NCBI GenBank assembly: GCA_001695595.3
Contig: MBPM02000158.1
Location: 1 to 64,000 of the forward strand
Origin: Plasmopara viticola
Taxonomy: Eukaryota > Oomycota > Peronosporomycetes > Peronosporales > Peronosporaceae
Direction: 5' to 3'
Length of the DNA stretch: 64,000 bases
The translations under genes and the position numbers were made by a program. This document shows positions 27,507-40,902 of this stretch, one piece after another (position 1 is the first letter of the stretch; the number at the start of each line of letters is the position of its first letter). Under the pieces are notes generated by a model. The model saw only the letters and a program-made list of their open reading frames with translations, was not told where the DNA came from and did no database searches.

Positions 27507-30500
27507 AATGATTAAACTTCGTTGAGGCTCTATTGCATGTATGCATGTCTAGAGCGATAGAAAGGACAAATCTGTCGACGCACAACGTCTCAGCGCTCCA
27601 ACGGAATGATTATACACTTCGTTGAGGCTCTATTGCATGTATGCATGTCTAGAGCGATAGAAAGACGTATCTTTGGCCGTAACGTCTTAGCCTCCAATAG
27701 AATGATTATACACTTCGTTGAGGCTCTATTGCATGTATGCATGTCTAGAGCGATAGAAAGGACATCTGTGACGCACAACGTCTCAGCGCTCCAACGAATG
27801 ATTATACACTTCGTTGAGGCTCTATTGCATGTATGCATGTCTAGAGCGATAGAAAGGACATATCTGTGGCGCACAACGTCTTAGCGCTCCAACGAATGAT
27901 TATACACTTCGTTGAGGCTCTATTGCATGTATGCATGTCTAGAGCGATAGAAAGGACAAATCTGTCCGACACGTCTCAGCGCTCCAACAATGATTATACA
28001 CTTCGTTGAGGCTCTATTGCATGTATGCATGTCTAGAGCGATAGAAAGGACGTATCTTTGGCCGAAACGTCTAGCGCTCCATGATTATACACTTCGTTGA
28101 GGCTCTATTGCATGTATGCATGTCTAGAGCGATAGAAAGGACGTATCTTTGGCCGACGCTCTTAGCGCTCCAATAGAATAATTATACACTTCGTTGAGGC
28201 TCTATTGCATGTATGCATGTCTAGAGCGATAGAAAGGACAAATCTGTCGACGCACAACGTCTCAGCGCTCCAACGGAATGATTATACACTTCGTTGAGGC
28301 TCTATTGCATGTATGCATGTCTAGAGCGATAGAAAGGACGTATCTTTGGCCGCACAACGTCTTAGCGCTCCAATAGAATGATTATACACTTCGTTGAGGC
28401 TCTATTGCATGTATGCATGTCTAGAGCGATAGAAAGGACAAATCTGTCGACGCACAACGTCTCAGCGCTCCAACGAATGATTATACACTTCGTTGAGGCT
28501 CTATTGCATGTATGCATGTCTAGAGCGATAGAAAGGACAAATCTGTCGACGCACAACGTCTCAGCGCTCCAACGGAATGATTATACACTTCGTTGAGGCT
28601 CTATTGCATGTATGCATGTCTAGAGCGATAGAAAGGACATCTGTCGCGCACAACGTCTCAGCGCTCCAATAGAATGATTATACACTTCGTTGAGGCTCTA
28701 TTGCATGTATGCATGTCTAGAGCGATAGAAAGGACGTATCTTTGGCCGCACAACGTCTCAGCGCTCCAATAGAATGATTATACACTTCGTTGAGGCTCTA
28801 TTGCATGTATGCATGTCTAGAGCGATAGAAAGGACAAATCTGTCGACGCACAACGTCTCAGCGCTCCAACGGAATGATTATACACTTCGTTGAGGCTCTA
28901 TTGCATGTATGCATGTCTAGAGCGATAGAAAGGACGTATCTTTGGCCAAACGTCTCGCGCTCCAACGAATGATTATACACTTCGTTGAGGCTCTATTGCA
29001 TGTATGCATGTCTAGAGCGATAGAAAGGACATCTTTGGCGACAAACGTCTTAGCGCTCCAACAATGATTATACACTTCGTTGAGGCTCTATTGCATGTAT
29101 GCATGTCTAGAGCGATAGAAAGGACGTATCTTTGGCCGCACAACGTCTCAGCGCTCCAATAGAATGATTATACACTTCGTTGAGGCTCTATTGCATGTAT
29201 GCATGTCTAGAGCGATAGAAAGGACAAATCTGTCGACGCACAACGTCTCAGCGCTCCAACGGAATGATTATACACTTCGTTGAGGCTCTATTGCATGTAT
29301 GCATGTCTAGAGCGATAGAAAGGACGTATCTTTGGCCACAACGTCTTAGCGCTCCAAAGAATGATTATACACTTCGTTGAGGCTCTATTGCATGTATGCA
29401 TGTCTAGAGCGATAGAAAGGACAAATCTGTCGACGCACAACGTCTCAGCGCTCCAACGGAATGATTATACACTTCGTTGAGGCTCTATTGCATGTATGCA
29501 TGTCTAGAGCGATAGAAAGGACGTATCTTTGGCCGAAGCTCTTAGCGCTCCAATAGAATGATTATACACTTCGTTGAGGCTCTATTGCATGTATGCATGT
29601 CTAGAGCGATAGAAAGGACGTATCTGTGACGCACAACGTCTCAGCGCTCCAACGAATGATTATACACTTCGTTGAGGCTCTATTGCATGTATGCATGTCT
29701 AGAGCGATAGAAAGGACGTATCTTTGGCCGCACAACGTCTTAGCGCTCCAACAGAATGATTATACACTTCGTTGAGGCTCTATTGCATGTATGCATGTCT
29801 AGAGCGATAGAAAGGACAAATCTTGGCCACAACGTCTCAGCGCTCCAACAATGATTATACACTTCGTTGAGGCTCTATTGCATGTATGCATGTCTAGAGC
29901 GATAGAAAGGACGTATCTTTGGCCGACAACGTCTCAGCGCTCCAACAAATGAATACACTTCGTTGAGGCTCTATTGCATGTATGCATGTCTAAGCGATAG
30001 AAAGGACAAATCTGTGGCCACACGTCTCAGCGCTCCAACGAATGATTATACACTTCGTTGAGGCTCTATTGCATGTATGCATGTCTAGAGCGATAGAAAG
30101 GACATCTGTCGACGCACAACGTCTCAGCGCTCCAACGAATGATTATACACTTCGTTGAGGCTCTATTGCATGTATGCATGTCTAGAGCGATAGAAAGGAC
30201 GTATCTTTGGCCGCACAACGTCTTAGCGCTCCAATAGAATGATTATACACTTCGTTGAGGCTCTATTGCATGTATGCATGTCTAGAGCGATAGAAAGGAC
30301 GTATCTTTGGCCGCACAACGTCTCAGCGCTCCAACGAATGATTATACACTTCGTTGAGGCTCTATTGCATGTATGCATGTCTAGAGCGATAGAAAGGACG
30401 TATCTTTGGCCGACAACGTCTCAGCGCTCCAACGAAATTATACACTTCGTTGAGGCTCTATTGCATGTATGCATGTCTAGAGCGATAGAAAGGACATCTT

Positions 30501-30922
30501 GGCCGCACAACGTCTAGCGCTCCAAAGAATGATTATACACTTCGTTGAGGCTCTATTGCATGTATGCATGTCTAGAGCGATAGAAAGGACAAATCTGTCG
30601 ACGCACAACGTCTCAGCGCTCCAACGAATGATTATACACTTCGTTGAGGCTCTATTGCATGTATGCATGTCTAGAGCGATAGAAAGGACGTATCTTTGGC
30701 CGCACAACGTCTTAGCGCTCCAATAGAATGATTATACACTTCGTTGAGGCTCTATTGCATGTATGCATGTCTAAGCGATAGAAAGGACAAATCTGTCGAC
30801 GCACAACGTCTCAGCGCTCCAACGAATGATTATACACTTCGTTGAGGCTCTATTGCATGTATGCATGTCTAGAGCGATAGAAAGGACGTATCTTTGGCCG
30901 CACAACGTCTAGCGCTCCAAAG

Positions 30923-31010
30923 AATGATTATACACTTCGTTGGGGCTCGATTGCATCTGTGCATGTCTAGAGCGATAGAAATAACGTATAACGTCTCCGC
31001 GCTCCAACAG
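30923..31010 (+). repeat. Type E monomer with 14-bp tail deletion
   Basis: GTTGGGGCTCGATTGCATCT, then GATAGAAATAACGTATAACG: the stretch TCTTTGGCCGCACA is missing and AGGACG is changed to ATAACG. Confidence 0.8.
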
Positions 31011-33256
31011 AATGATTATACACTTCGTTGAGGCTCTATTGCATGTATGCATGTCTAGAGCGATAGAAAGGACGTATCTTTGGCCGCACAACGTCTTAGC
31101 GCTCCAATAGAATGATTATACACTTCGTTGAGGCTCTATTGCATGTATGCATGTCTAGAGCGATAGAAAGGACAAATCTGTCGACGCACAACGTCTTAGC
31201 GCTCCAACGAATGATTATACACTTCGTTGAGGCTCTATTGCATGTATGCATGTCTAGAGCGATAGAAAGGACGTATCTTTGGCCGCACAACGTCTTAGCG
31301 CTCCAACAGAATGATTATACACTTCGTTGAGGCTCTATTGCATGTATGCATGTCTAGAGCGATAGAAAGGACAATCTGTTGGACGCACAACGTCTCAGCG
31401 CTCCAACGAATGATTATACACTTCGTTGAGGCTCTATTGCATGTATGCATGTCTAGAGCGATAGAAAGGACGTATCTTTGGCCGCACAACGTCTCAGCGC
31501 TCCAACGAATGATTATACACTTCGTTGAGGCTCTATTGCATGTATGCATGTCTAGAGCGATAGAAAGGACGTATTTGCGACGCACAACGTCTCAGCGCTC
31601 CAAGAATGATTATACACTTCGTTGAGGCTCTATTGCATGTATGCATGTCTAGAGCGATAGAAAGGACAAATCTGTCGACGCACAACGTCTCAGCGCTCCA
31701 ACGAATGATTATACACTTCGTTGAGGCTCTATTGCATGTATGCATGTCTAGAGCGATAGAAAGGACGTATCTTTGGCCGCACAACGTCTTAGCGCTCCAA
31801 TAGAATGATTATACACTTCGTTGAGGCTCTATTGCATGTATGCATGTCTAAGCGATAGAAAGGACAATCTGTCGACGCACAACGTCTCAGCGCTCCAACG
31901 AATGATTATACACTTCGTTGAGGCTCTATTGCATGTATGCATGTCTAGAGCGATAGAAAGGACATCTGTCGACGCACAATGTCTTAGCGCTCCAATAGAA
32001 TGATTATACACTTCGTTGAGGCTCTATTGCATGTATGCATGTCTAGAGCGATAGAAAAGACGTATCTGTCGACGCACAACGTCTCAGCGCTCCAACGAAT
32101 GATTATACACTTCGTTGAGGCTCTATTGCATGTATGCATGTCTAGAGCGATAGAAAGGACGTATCTTTGGCCGCACAACGTCTCAGCGCTCCAACGAATG
32201 ATTATACACTTCGTTGAGGCTCTATTGCATGTATGCATGTCTAGAGCGATAGAAAGGACGTATCTTTGGCACAACGTCTTAGCGCTCCAACGAATGATTA
32301 TACACTTCGTTGAGGCTCTATTGCATGTATGCATGTCTAGAGCGATAGAAAGGACGTATCTTTGGCCGACAACGTCTCAGCGCTCCAACAGAATGATTAT
32401 ACACTTCGTTGAGGCTCTATTGCATGTATGCATGTCTAGAGCGATAGAAAGGACGTATGTCGCGCACAACGTCTCAGCGCTCCAAAGAATGATTATACAC
32501 TTCGTTGAGGCTCTATTGCATGTATGCATGTCTAGAGCGATAGAAAGGACGTATCTTGGCACAACGTCTAGCGCTCCAACGGAATGATTATACACTTCGT
32601 TGAGGCTCTATTGCATGTATGCATGTCTAGAGCGATAGAAAGGACGTATCTTTGGCCGCACAACGTCTCAGCGCTCCAACGAATGATTATACACTTCGTT
32701 GAGGCTCTATTGCATGTATGCATGTCTAGAGCGATAGAAAGGACGTATCTTTGGCCGAGAACGTCTCAGCGCTCCAAACAATGATTATACACTTCGTTGA
32801 GGCTCTATTGCATGTATGCATGTCTAGAGCGATAGAAAGGACGTATTTGGCCGTCTAGCGCTCCAAGGAATGATTATACACTTCGTTGAGGCTCTATTGC
32901 ATGTATGCATGTCTAGAGCGATAGAAAGGACGTATCTGTCGACGCACAACGTCTAGCGCTCCAAGAATGATTATACACTTCGTTGAGGCTCTATTGCATG
33001 TATGCATGTCTAGAGCGATAGAAAGGACTTTGGCGCACAACGTCTAGCGCTCCAACAGAATGATTATACACTTCGTTGAGGCTCTATTGCATGTATGCAT
33101 GTCTAGAGCGATAGAAAGGACAAATCTGTCGACGCAAACGTCTCAGCGCTCCAACGAATGATTATACACTTCGTTGAGGCTCTATTGCATGTATGCATGT
33201 CTAGAGCGATAGAAAGGACGTATCTTTGGCCGCACAACGTCTTAGCGCTCCAATAG

Positions 33257-33356
33257 AATGATTATACACTTCGTTGTGGCTCTATTACATGTATGCATGT
33301 CTAAAGCGATAGAAAGGACAAATCTGTCGACGCACAACGTCTCAGCGCTCCAACGG
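33257..33356 (+). repeat. Type D monomer, 100 bp
   Basis: GTTGTGG, TTACATG, CTAAAGCG and full B tail. Confidence 0.85.
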
Positions 33357-33951
33357 AATGATTATACACTTCGTTGAGGCTCTATTGCATGTATGCATGT
33401 CTAGAGCGATAGAAAGGACGTATCTTGGCCGACAACGTCTCAGCGCTCCAACGAATGATTATACACTTCGTTGAGGCTCTATTGCATGTATGCATGTCTA
33501 GAGCGATAGAAAGGACGTATCTTTGGCCGACAGCTCTTAGCGCTCCAAAGAATGATTATACACTTCGTTGAGGCTCTATTGCATGTATGCATGTCTAGAG
33601 CGATAGAAAGGACAAATCTGTCGACCGCACAACGTCTCAGCGCTACAACGGAATGATTATACACTTCGTTGAGGCTCTATTGCATGTATGCATGTCTAGA
33701 GCGATAGAAAGGACGTATCTTTGGCCGCACAACGTCTTAGCGCTCCAATAGAATGATTATACACTTCGTTGAGGCTCTATTGCATGTATGCATGTCTAGA
33801 GCGATAGAAAGGACAAATCTGTCGACGCACAACGTCTCAGCGCTCCAATAGAATGATTATACACTTCGTTGAGGCTCTATTGCATGTATGCATGTCTAGA
33901 GCGATAGAAAGGACGTATCTTTGGCCGTAGAACGTCTCCGCGCTCCAACAC

Positions 33952-34047
33952 AATGATAATACACTTCGTTGAGGCTCTATTGCACGTATGCATGTCTACA
34001 GCGATAGAAAAGACGTATTTTTGGCCACAGTCTTCAGCGCTCCAACG
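33952..34047 (+). repeat. Type C monomer
   Basis: AATGATAATACAC, GCACGTATG, CTACAGCG and AAAAGACGTATTTTTGG are all present and it follows an A2 tail (GTAGAACGTCTCCGCGC). The end, GTCTTCAGCGC, carries both the T of type A and the C of type B at one column. Confidence 0.85.
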
Positions 34048-34936
34048 AATGATTATACACTTCGTTGAGGCTCTATTGCATGTATGCATGTCTAGAGCGA
34101 TAGAAAGGACAAATCTGTCGACGCACAACGTCTCAGCGCTCCAACGAATGATTATACACTTCGTTGAGGCTCTATTGCATGTATGCATGTCTAGAGCGAT
34201 AGAAAGGACGTATCTTTGGCCGCACAACGTCTTAGCGCTCCAATAGAATGATTATACACTTCGTTGAGGCTCTATTGCATGTATGCATGTCTAGAGCGAT
34301 AGAAAGGACAAATCTGTCGACGCACAACGTCTCAGCGCTCCAACGGAATGATTATACACTTCGTTGAGGCTCTATTGCATGTATGCATGTCTAGAGCGAT
34401 AGAAAGGACGTATCTTTGGCCGTACAACGTCTCAGCGCTCCAACAGAATGATTATACACTTCGTTGAGGCTCTATTGCATGTATGCATGTCTAGAGCGAT
34501 AGAAAGGACGTATCTGTCGACGCACAACGTCTCAGCGCTCCAACGAATGATTATACACTTCGTTGAGGCTCTATTGCATGTATGCATGTCTAGAGCGATA
34601 GAAAGGACGTATCTTTGGCCGCACAACGTCTTAGCGCTCCAACAGAATGATTATACACTTCGTTGAGGCTCTATTGCATGTATGCATGTCTAGAGCGATA
34701 GAAAGGACGTATCTTTGGCCGCACAACGTCTCAGCGCTCCAAGAATGATTATACACTTCGTTGAGGCTCTATTGCATGTATGCATGTCTAGAGCGATAGA
34801 AAGGACGTATCTTTGCCGCACAACGTCTCAGCGCTCCAACAAATGAATACACTTCGTTGAGGCTCTATTGCATGTATGCATGTCTAGAGCGATAGAAAGG
34901 ACGTATCTATGGCCGTACAGCTTAGCCCTCCAATAG

Positions 34937-35035
34937 AATAATTAAACACTTCGTTGATGCTCTATTGCATGTATGCATGTCTAGAGCGATAGAAAGGGCA
35001 AATCTGTCGACGCACAACGTCTCAGCGCTCCAACG
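34937..35035 (+). repeat. Type F monomer
   Basis: AATAATTAAACAC and GTTGATGCTC with AGGGCAAATCTG and a B tail. Preceded by a C-like end (CGTACAGCTTAGCCC). Confidence 0.8.
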
Positions 35036-36305
35036 AATGATTATACACTTCGTTGAGGCTCTATTGCATGTATGCATGTCTAGAGCGATAGAAAGGACGT
35101 ATCTTTGGCCGCACAACGTCTTAGCGCTCCAACGAATGATTATACACTTCGTTGAGGCTCTATTGCATGTATGCATGTCTAGAGCGATAGAAAGGACAAA
35201 TCTGTCGACGCACAACGTCTCAGCGCTCCAACGGAATGATTATACACTTCGTTGAGGCTCTATTGCATGTATGCATGTCTAGAGCGATAGAAAGGACGTA
35301 TCTTTGGACGCACAACGTCTCAGCGCTCCAACGAATGATTATACACTTCGTTGAGGCTCTATTGCATGTATGCATGTCTAGAGCGATAGAAAGGACAATC
35401 TGTCGACGCACAACGTCTCAGCGCTCCAAAGAATGATTATACACTTCGTTGAGGCTCTATTGCATGTATGCATGTCTAGAGCGATAGAAAGGACGTATCT
35501 TTGGCCGCACAACGTCTAGCGCTCCAACGAATGATTATACACTTCGTTGAGGCTCTATTGCATGTATGCATGTCTAGAGCGATAGAAAGGACGTATCTTC
35601 GGCGCACAATGTCTTAGCGCTCCAATAGATTGATTATACACTTCGTTGAGGCTCAATTGCATGTATGCATGTCTAGAGCGATAGAAAGGACGTATCTTGG
35701 CGACAACGTCTCAGCGCTCCAACGGAATGATTATACACTTCGTTGAGGCTCTATTGCATGTATGCATGTCTAGAGCGATAGAAAGGACGTATCTTTGGCC
35801 GCACAACGTCTTAGCGCTCCAAAAATGATTATACACTTCGTTGAGGCTCTATTGCATGTATGCATGTCTAGAGCGATAGAAAGGACGCCGCACAACGTCT
35901 CAGCGCTCCAACGAATGATTATACACTTCGTTGAGGCTCTATTGCATGTATGCATGTCTAGCGCGATAGAAAGGACAAATCTGTCGACGCACAACGTCTC
36001 AGCGCTCCAACAGAATGATTATACACTTCGTTGAGGCTCTATTGCATGTATGCATGTCTAGAGCGATAGAAAGGACGTATCTTTGGCCGCACAACGTCTT
36101 AGCGCTCCAATAGAATGATTATACACTTCGTTGAGGCTCTATTGCATGTATGCATGTCTAGAGCGATAGAAAGGACATCTTGGACGCACAACGTCTCAGC
36201 GCTCCAACGAATGATTATACACTTCGTTGAGGCTCTATTGCATGTATGCATGTCTAGAGCGATAGAAAGGACGTATCTTTGGCCACAACGTCTTGCGCTC
36301 CAACG

Positions 36306-36405
36306 AATGATTATACACTTCGTTGGGGCTCTATTGCATCTGTGCATGTCTAGAGCGATAGAAAGGACGTATCTGTGGCCGCACAACGTCTCAGCGCTCC
36401 AACAG
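36306..36405 (+). repeat. Type E monomer, 100 bp
   Basis: GTTGGGG, GCATCTGTGCATG and GTATCTGTGGCCGCAC ending CAACAG. This G-containing tail links E units to the divergent island at 47.7-49 kb. Confidence 0.82.
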
Positions 36406-39400
36406 AATGATTATACACTTCGTTGAGGCTCTATTGCATGTATGCATGTCTAGAGCGATAGAAAGGACGTATCTGTCGACGCACAACGTCTCAGCCTCCA
36501 AGAATGATTATACACTTCGTTGAGGCTCTATTGCATGTATGCATGTCTAGAGCGATAGAAAGGACGTATCTTTGGCCGCACAACGTCTTAGCGCTCCAAC
36601 GGAATGATTATACACTTCGTTGAGGCTCTATTGCATGTATGCATGTCTAGAGCGATAGAAAGGACGTATCTTTCGGCCGCACAACGTCTCAGCGCTCCAA
36701 CGAATGATTATACACTTCGTTGAGGCTCTATTGCATGTATGCATGTCTAGAGCGATAGAAAGGACGTATCTTTGACGTACAACGTCTCAGCGCTCCAACG
36801 AATGATTATACACTTCGTTGAGGCTCTATTGCATGTATGCATGTCTACAGCGATAGAAAACGTATCTTTGGCCAAACGTCTTAGCGCTCCAATAGAATGA
36901 TTATACACTTCGTTGAGGCTCTATTGCATGTATGCATGTCTAGAGCGATAGAAAGGACGTATCTTCGACGCACAACGTCTCAGCGCTCCAACGAATGATT
37001 ATACACTTCGTTGAGGCTCTATTGCATGTATGCATGTCTAGAGCGATAGAAAGGACGTATCTTTGGCCGCACAACTCTTAGCGCTCCAAAGAATGATTAT
37101 ACACTTCGTTGAGGCTCTATTGCATGTATGCATGTCTAGAGCGATAGAAAGGACAAATCTGTCGACGCACAACGTCTCAGCGCTCCAACGGAATGATTAT
37201 ACACTTCGTTGAGGCTCTATTGCATGTATGCATGTCTAGAGCGATAGAAAGGACAAATCTGTCGACGCACAACGTCTCAGCGCTCCAATAGAATGATTAT
37301 ACACTTCGTTGAGGCTCTATTGCATGTATGCATGTCTAGAGCGATAGAAAGGACGTATCTTTGGCGCACAACGTCTCAGCGCTCCAACGAATGATTATAC
37401 ACTTCGTTGAGGCTCTATTGCATGTATGCATGTCTAGAGCGATAGAAAGGACGTATCTTTGACGCAAACGTCTTAGCGCTCCAACGAATGATTATACACT
37501 TCGTTGAGGCTCTATTGCATGTATGCATGTCTAGAGCGATAGAAAGGACATCTGTCGACGCACAACGTCTCAGCGCTCCAACGAATGATTATACACTTCG
37601 TTGAGGCTCTATTGCATGTATGCATGTCTAGAGCGATAGAAAGGACGTATCTTGGCCGCACAACGTCTTAGCGCTCCAACGAATGATTATACACTTCGTT
37701 GAGGCTCTATTGCATGTATGCATGTCTAAGCGATAGAAAGGACGTATCTTTGGCCGCACAACGTCTTAGCGCTCCAATAGAATGATTATACACTTCGTTG
37801 AGGCTCTATTGCATGTATGCATGTCTAAAGCGATAGAAAGGACAAATCTGTCGACGCACAACGTCTCAGCGCTCCAACAATGATAATACACTTCGTTGAG
37901 GCTCTATTGCATGTATGCATGTCTAGAGCGATAGAAAGGACGTATCTTTGGCCGCACAACGTCTTAGCGCTCCAATAGAATGATTATACACTTCGTTGAG
38001 GCTCTATTGCATGTATGCATGTCTAGAGCGATAGAAAGGACAATCTTTGGCCGCACAACGTCTCAGCGCTCCAACGGAATGATTATACACTTCGTTGAGG
38101 CTCTATTGCATGTATGCATGTCTAGAGCGATAGAAAGGACGTATCTTTGGCCGCACAACGTCTTAGCGCTCCAATAGAATGATTATACACTTCGTTGAGG
38201 CTCTATTGCATGTATGCATGTCTAGAGCGATAGAAAGGACAAATCTGTCGACGCACAACGTCTCAGCGCTCCAACGGAATGATTATACACTTCGTTGAGG
38301 CTCTATTGCATGTATGCATGTCTACAGCGATAGAAAGGACATCTTTGACGCACAACGTCTCAGCGCTCCAACGAATGATTATACACTTCGTTGAGGCTCT
38401 ATTGCATGTATGCATGTCTAGAGCGATAGAAAGGACAAATATCTGTGACGCACAACGTCTCAGCGCTCCAACGAATGATTATACACTTCGTTGAGGCTCT
38501 ATTGCATGTATGCATGTCTAGAGCGATAGAAAGGACGTATCTTTGGCCGACAACGTCTTAGCGCTCCAACAAATGATTATACACTTCGTTGAGGCTCTAT
38601 TGCATGTATGCATGTCTAGAGCGATAGAAAGGACATCTTTGGCCGCACAACGTCTCAGCGCTCCAACGAATGATTATACACTTCGTTGAGGCTCTATTGC
38701 ATGTATGCATGTCTAGAGCGATAGAAAGGACGTATCTGCGACGCACAACGTCTCAGCGCTCCAACGAATGATTATACACTTCGTTGAGGCTCTATTGCAT
38801 GTATGCATGTCTAGAGCGATAGAAAGGACATATCTGGCCGCACAACGTCTTAGCGCTCCAACAGAATGATTATACACTTCGTTGTGGCTCTATTGCATGT
38901 ATGCATGTCTAGAGCGATAGAAAGGACAAATCTTGGCCGACAACGTCTCAGCGCTCCAACAATGATTATACACTTCGTTGAGGCTCTATTGCATGTATGC
39001 ATGTCTAGAGCAATAGAAAGGACGTATCTTTGGCCGCACAACGTCTAGCTCCAACAATGATTATACACTTCGTTGAGGCTCTATTGCATGTATGCATGTC
39101 TAGAGCGATAGAAAGGACGTTCTTTGGCCAACGTCTTAGCGCTCCAAGAATGATTATACACTTCGTTGAGGCTCTATTGCATGTATGCATGTCTAGAGCG
39201 ATAGAAAGGACAAATCTGTCGACGCACAACGTCTCAGCGCTCCAACGAATGATTATACACTTCGTTGAGGCTCTATTGCATGTATGCATGTCTAGAGCGA
39301 TAGAAAGGACAAATCTGTCGACGCACAACGTCTCAGCGCTCCAACGGAATGATTATACACTTCGTTGAGGCTCTATTGCATGTATGCATGTCTAGAGCGA

Positions 39401-39447
39401 TAGAAAGGACGTTTCTATTGCCGTACAACGTCTCAGCGCTCCAACAG

Positions 39448-39546
39448 AATGATTATACACTTCGTTGGGGCTCTATTGCATCTGTGCATGTCTAGAGCGA
39501 TAGAAAGGACGTATCTTTGGCGACAACGTCTCAGCGCTCCAATAGG
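39448..39546 (+). repeat. Type E monomer with composite end
   Basis: GTTGGGG and GCATCTGTGCATG. It ends CAATAGG before AATG, one base longer than CAATAG or CAACGG and readable as a mixture of the two. Confidence 0.78.
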
Positions 39547-39739
39547 AATGATTATACACTTCGTTGAGGCTCTATTGCATGTATGCATGTCTAGAGCGAT
39601 AGAAAGGACGTATCTTTGGCTGCACAACGTGTTAGCGCTCCAACGAATGATTATACACTTCGTTGGGGCTCTATTGCATGTATGCATGTCTAGAGCGATA
39701 GAAAGGACGTATCTTGGCGCACAACGTCTCGCGCTCCAC

Positions 39740-39838
39740 AATGATATACACTTCGTTGAGGCTCTATTGCACGTATGCATGTCTACAGCGATAGAAAGGA
39801 CGTATTTTTGGCCGTACAACGTCTTAGCGCTCCAACAG
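39740..39838 (+). repeat. Type C monomer, 99 bp
   Basis: AATGATATACAC, GCACGTATG, CTACAGCG, GTATTTTTGGCCGTAC and an A-like end. It marks the start of the C-rich region. Confidence 0.8.
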
Positions 39839-40135
39839 AATGATTATACACTTCGTTGAGGCTCTATTGCATGTATGCATGTCTACAGCGATAGAAAGGA
39901 CAAATCTGCGACGCACAACGTCTCAGCGCTCCAACGGAATGATTATACACTTCGTTGAGGCTCTATTGCATGTATGCATGTCTAGAGCGATAGAAAGACG
40001 TATCTTGGCCGCACAACGTCTCCGCGCTCCAATAGAATGATTATACACTTCGTTGAGGCTCTATTACATGTATGCATGTCTAGAGCGATAGAAAGGACAA
40101 ATCTGTCGACGCACAACGTCTCAGCGCTCCAACGG

Positions 40136-40191
40136 AATGATTATACACTTCGTTGAGGCTCTATTGCATGTATGCATGTCTAGAGCGATAG
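40136..40191 (+). repeat. Truncated monomer, 56 bp
   Basis: The core runs to GCGATAG and joins directly to AATGATTATAC of the next unit. Exactly 44 bp of tail are missing compared with a full unit. Both normal flanks contain ATAGAA (GATAGAAAGG and CAATAGAATG), so the junction has six bases of microhomology. Confidence 0.88.
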
Positions 40192-40291
40192 AATGATTAT
40201 ACACTTCGTTGAGGCTCTATTGCATGTATGCATGTCTAGAGCGATAGAAAGGACAAATCTGTCGACGCACAACGTCTCAGCGCTCCAACAG

Positions 40292-40404
40292 AATGATTAT
40301 ACACTTCGTTGTGGCTCTTTTGCATGTGTGCATGTCTAGAGCGATAGAAAGGACGTGACCGCACAACGTCTCAGTGCTCCAACAGACTCTCAGCGCTCCA
40401 ATAG
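40292..40404 (+). repeat. Rearranged monomer, 113 bp, with partial tail duplication
   Basis: Core variants GTTGTGG, CTCTTTTGC and GCATGTGTGCATG are followed by GGACGTGACCGCAC, which lacks ATCTTTG. The end reads TCAGTGCTCCAACAGA, then CTCTCAGCGCTCCAATAG, so about 14 bases of the tail end are duplicated with changes. Confidence 0.82.
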
Positions 40405-40802
40405 AATGATTATACACTTCGTTGAGGCTCTATTGCATGTATGCATGTCTAGAGCGATAGAAAGGACAAATCTGTCGACGCACAACGTCTCAGCGCTCCA
40501 ACGGAATGATTATACACTTCGTTGAGGCTCTATTGCATGTATGCATGTCTAGAGCGATAGAAAGGACAATCTGTCGACGCACAACGTCTAGCGCTCCAAC
40601 GGAATGATTATACACTTCGTTGAGGCTCTATTGCATGTATGCATGTCTAGAGCGATAGAAAGGACGTATCTTTGGCCGCACAACGTCTTAGCGCTCCAAT
40701 AGAATGATTATACACTTCGTTGTGGCTCTATTGCATGTATGCATGTCTAAAGCGATAGAAAGGACAAATCTGTCGACGCACAACGTCTCAGCGCTCCAAC
40801 AG

Positions 40803-40902
40803 AATGATTATACACTTCGTTGGGGCTCTATTGCATCTGTGCATGTCAAGAGCGATAGAAAGGACAATTCTTTGACCACACACCGTCTTAGCGCTCCAAC
40901 AG
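40803..40902 (+). repeat. Rare type E monomer, copy 2
   Basis: Identical over 100 bp to the unit at 24516, which is 16,287 bp upstream, including the private changes GTCAAGAG and CTTTGACCACACACCG. The neighbouring units are similar in type but not identical to those around the first copy. Confidence 0.85.

Larger units (their letters stand above)
26100..39739 (+). repeat. Array region 3: A/B units
   Basis: Mainly A and B monomers, with one D copy (33257), one clear C copy (33952), one F copy (34937) and single E copies near 30940, 36306 and 39448. Several units are internally deleted (26181, 26468, 27419, 30923, and the short tails near 33028 and 35885). No gene or unique sequence is visible. 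Confidence 0.9.

Noticed and set aside
32000..32587. Apparent 195-residue repetitive protein on the + strand
   Set aside because: It is satellite read through units whose lengths happen to be multiples of three. The opposite strand is open over much of the same span, and similar frames occur throughout the array. No codon bias, start context or domain supports coding.
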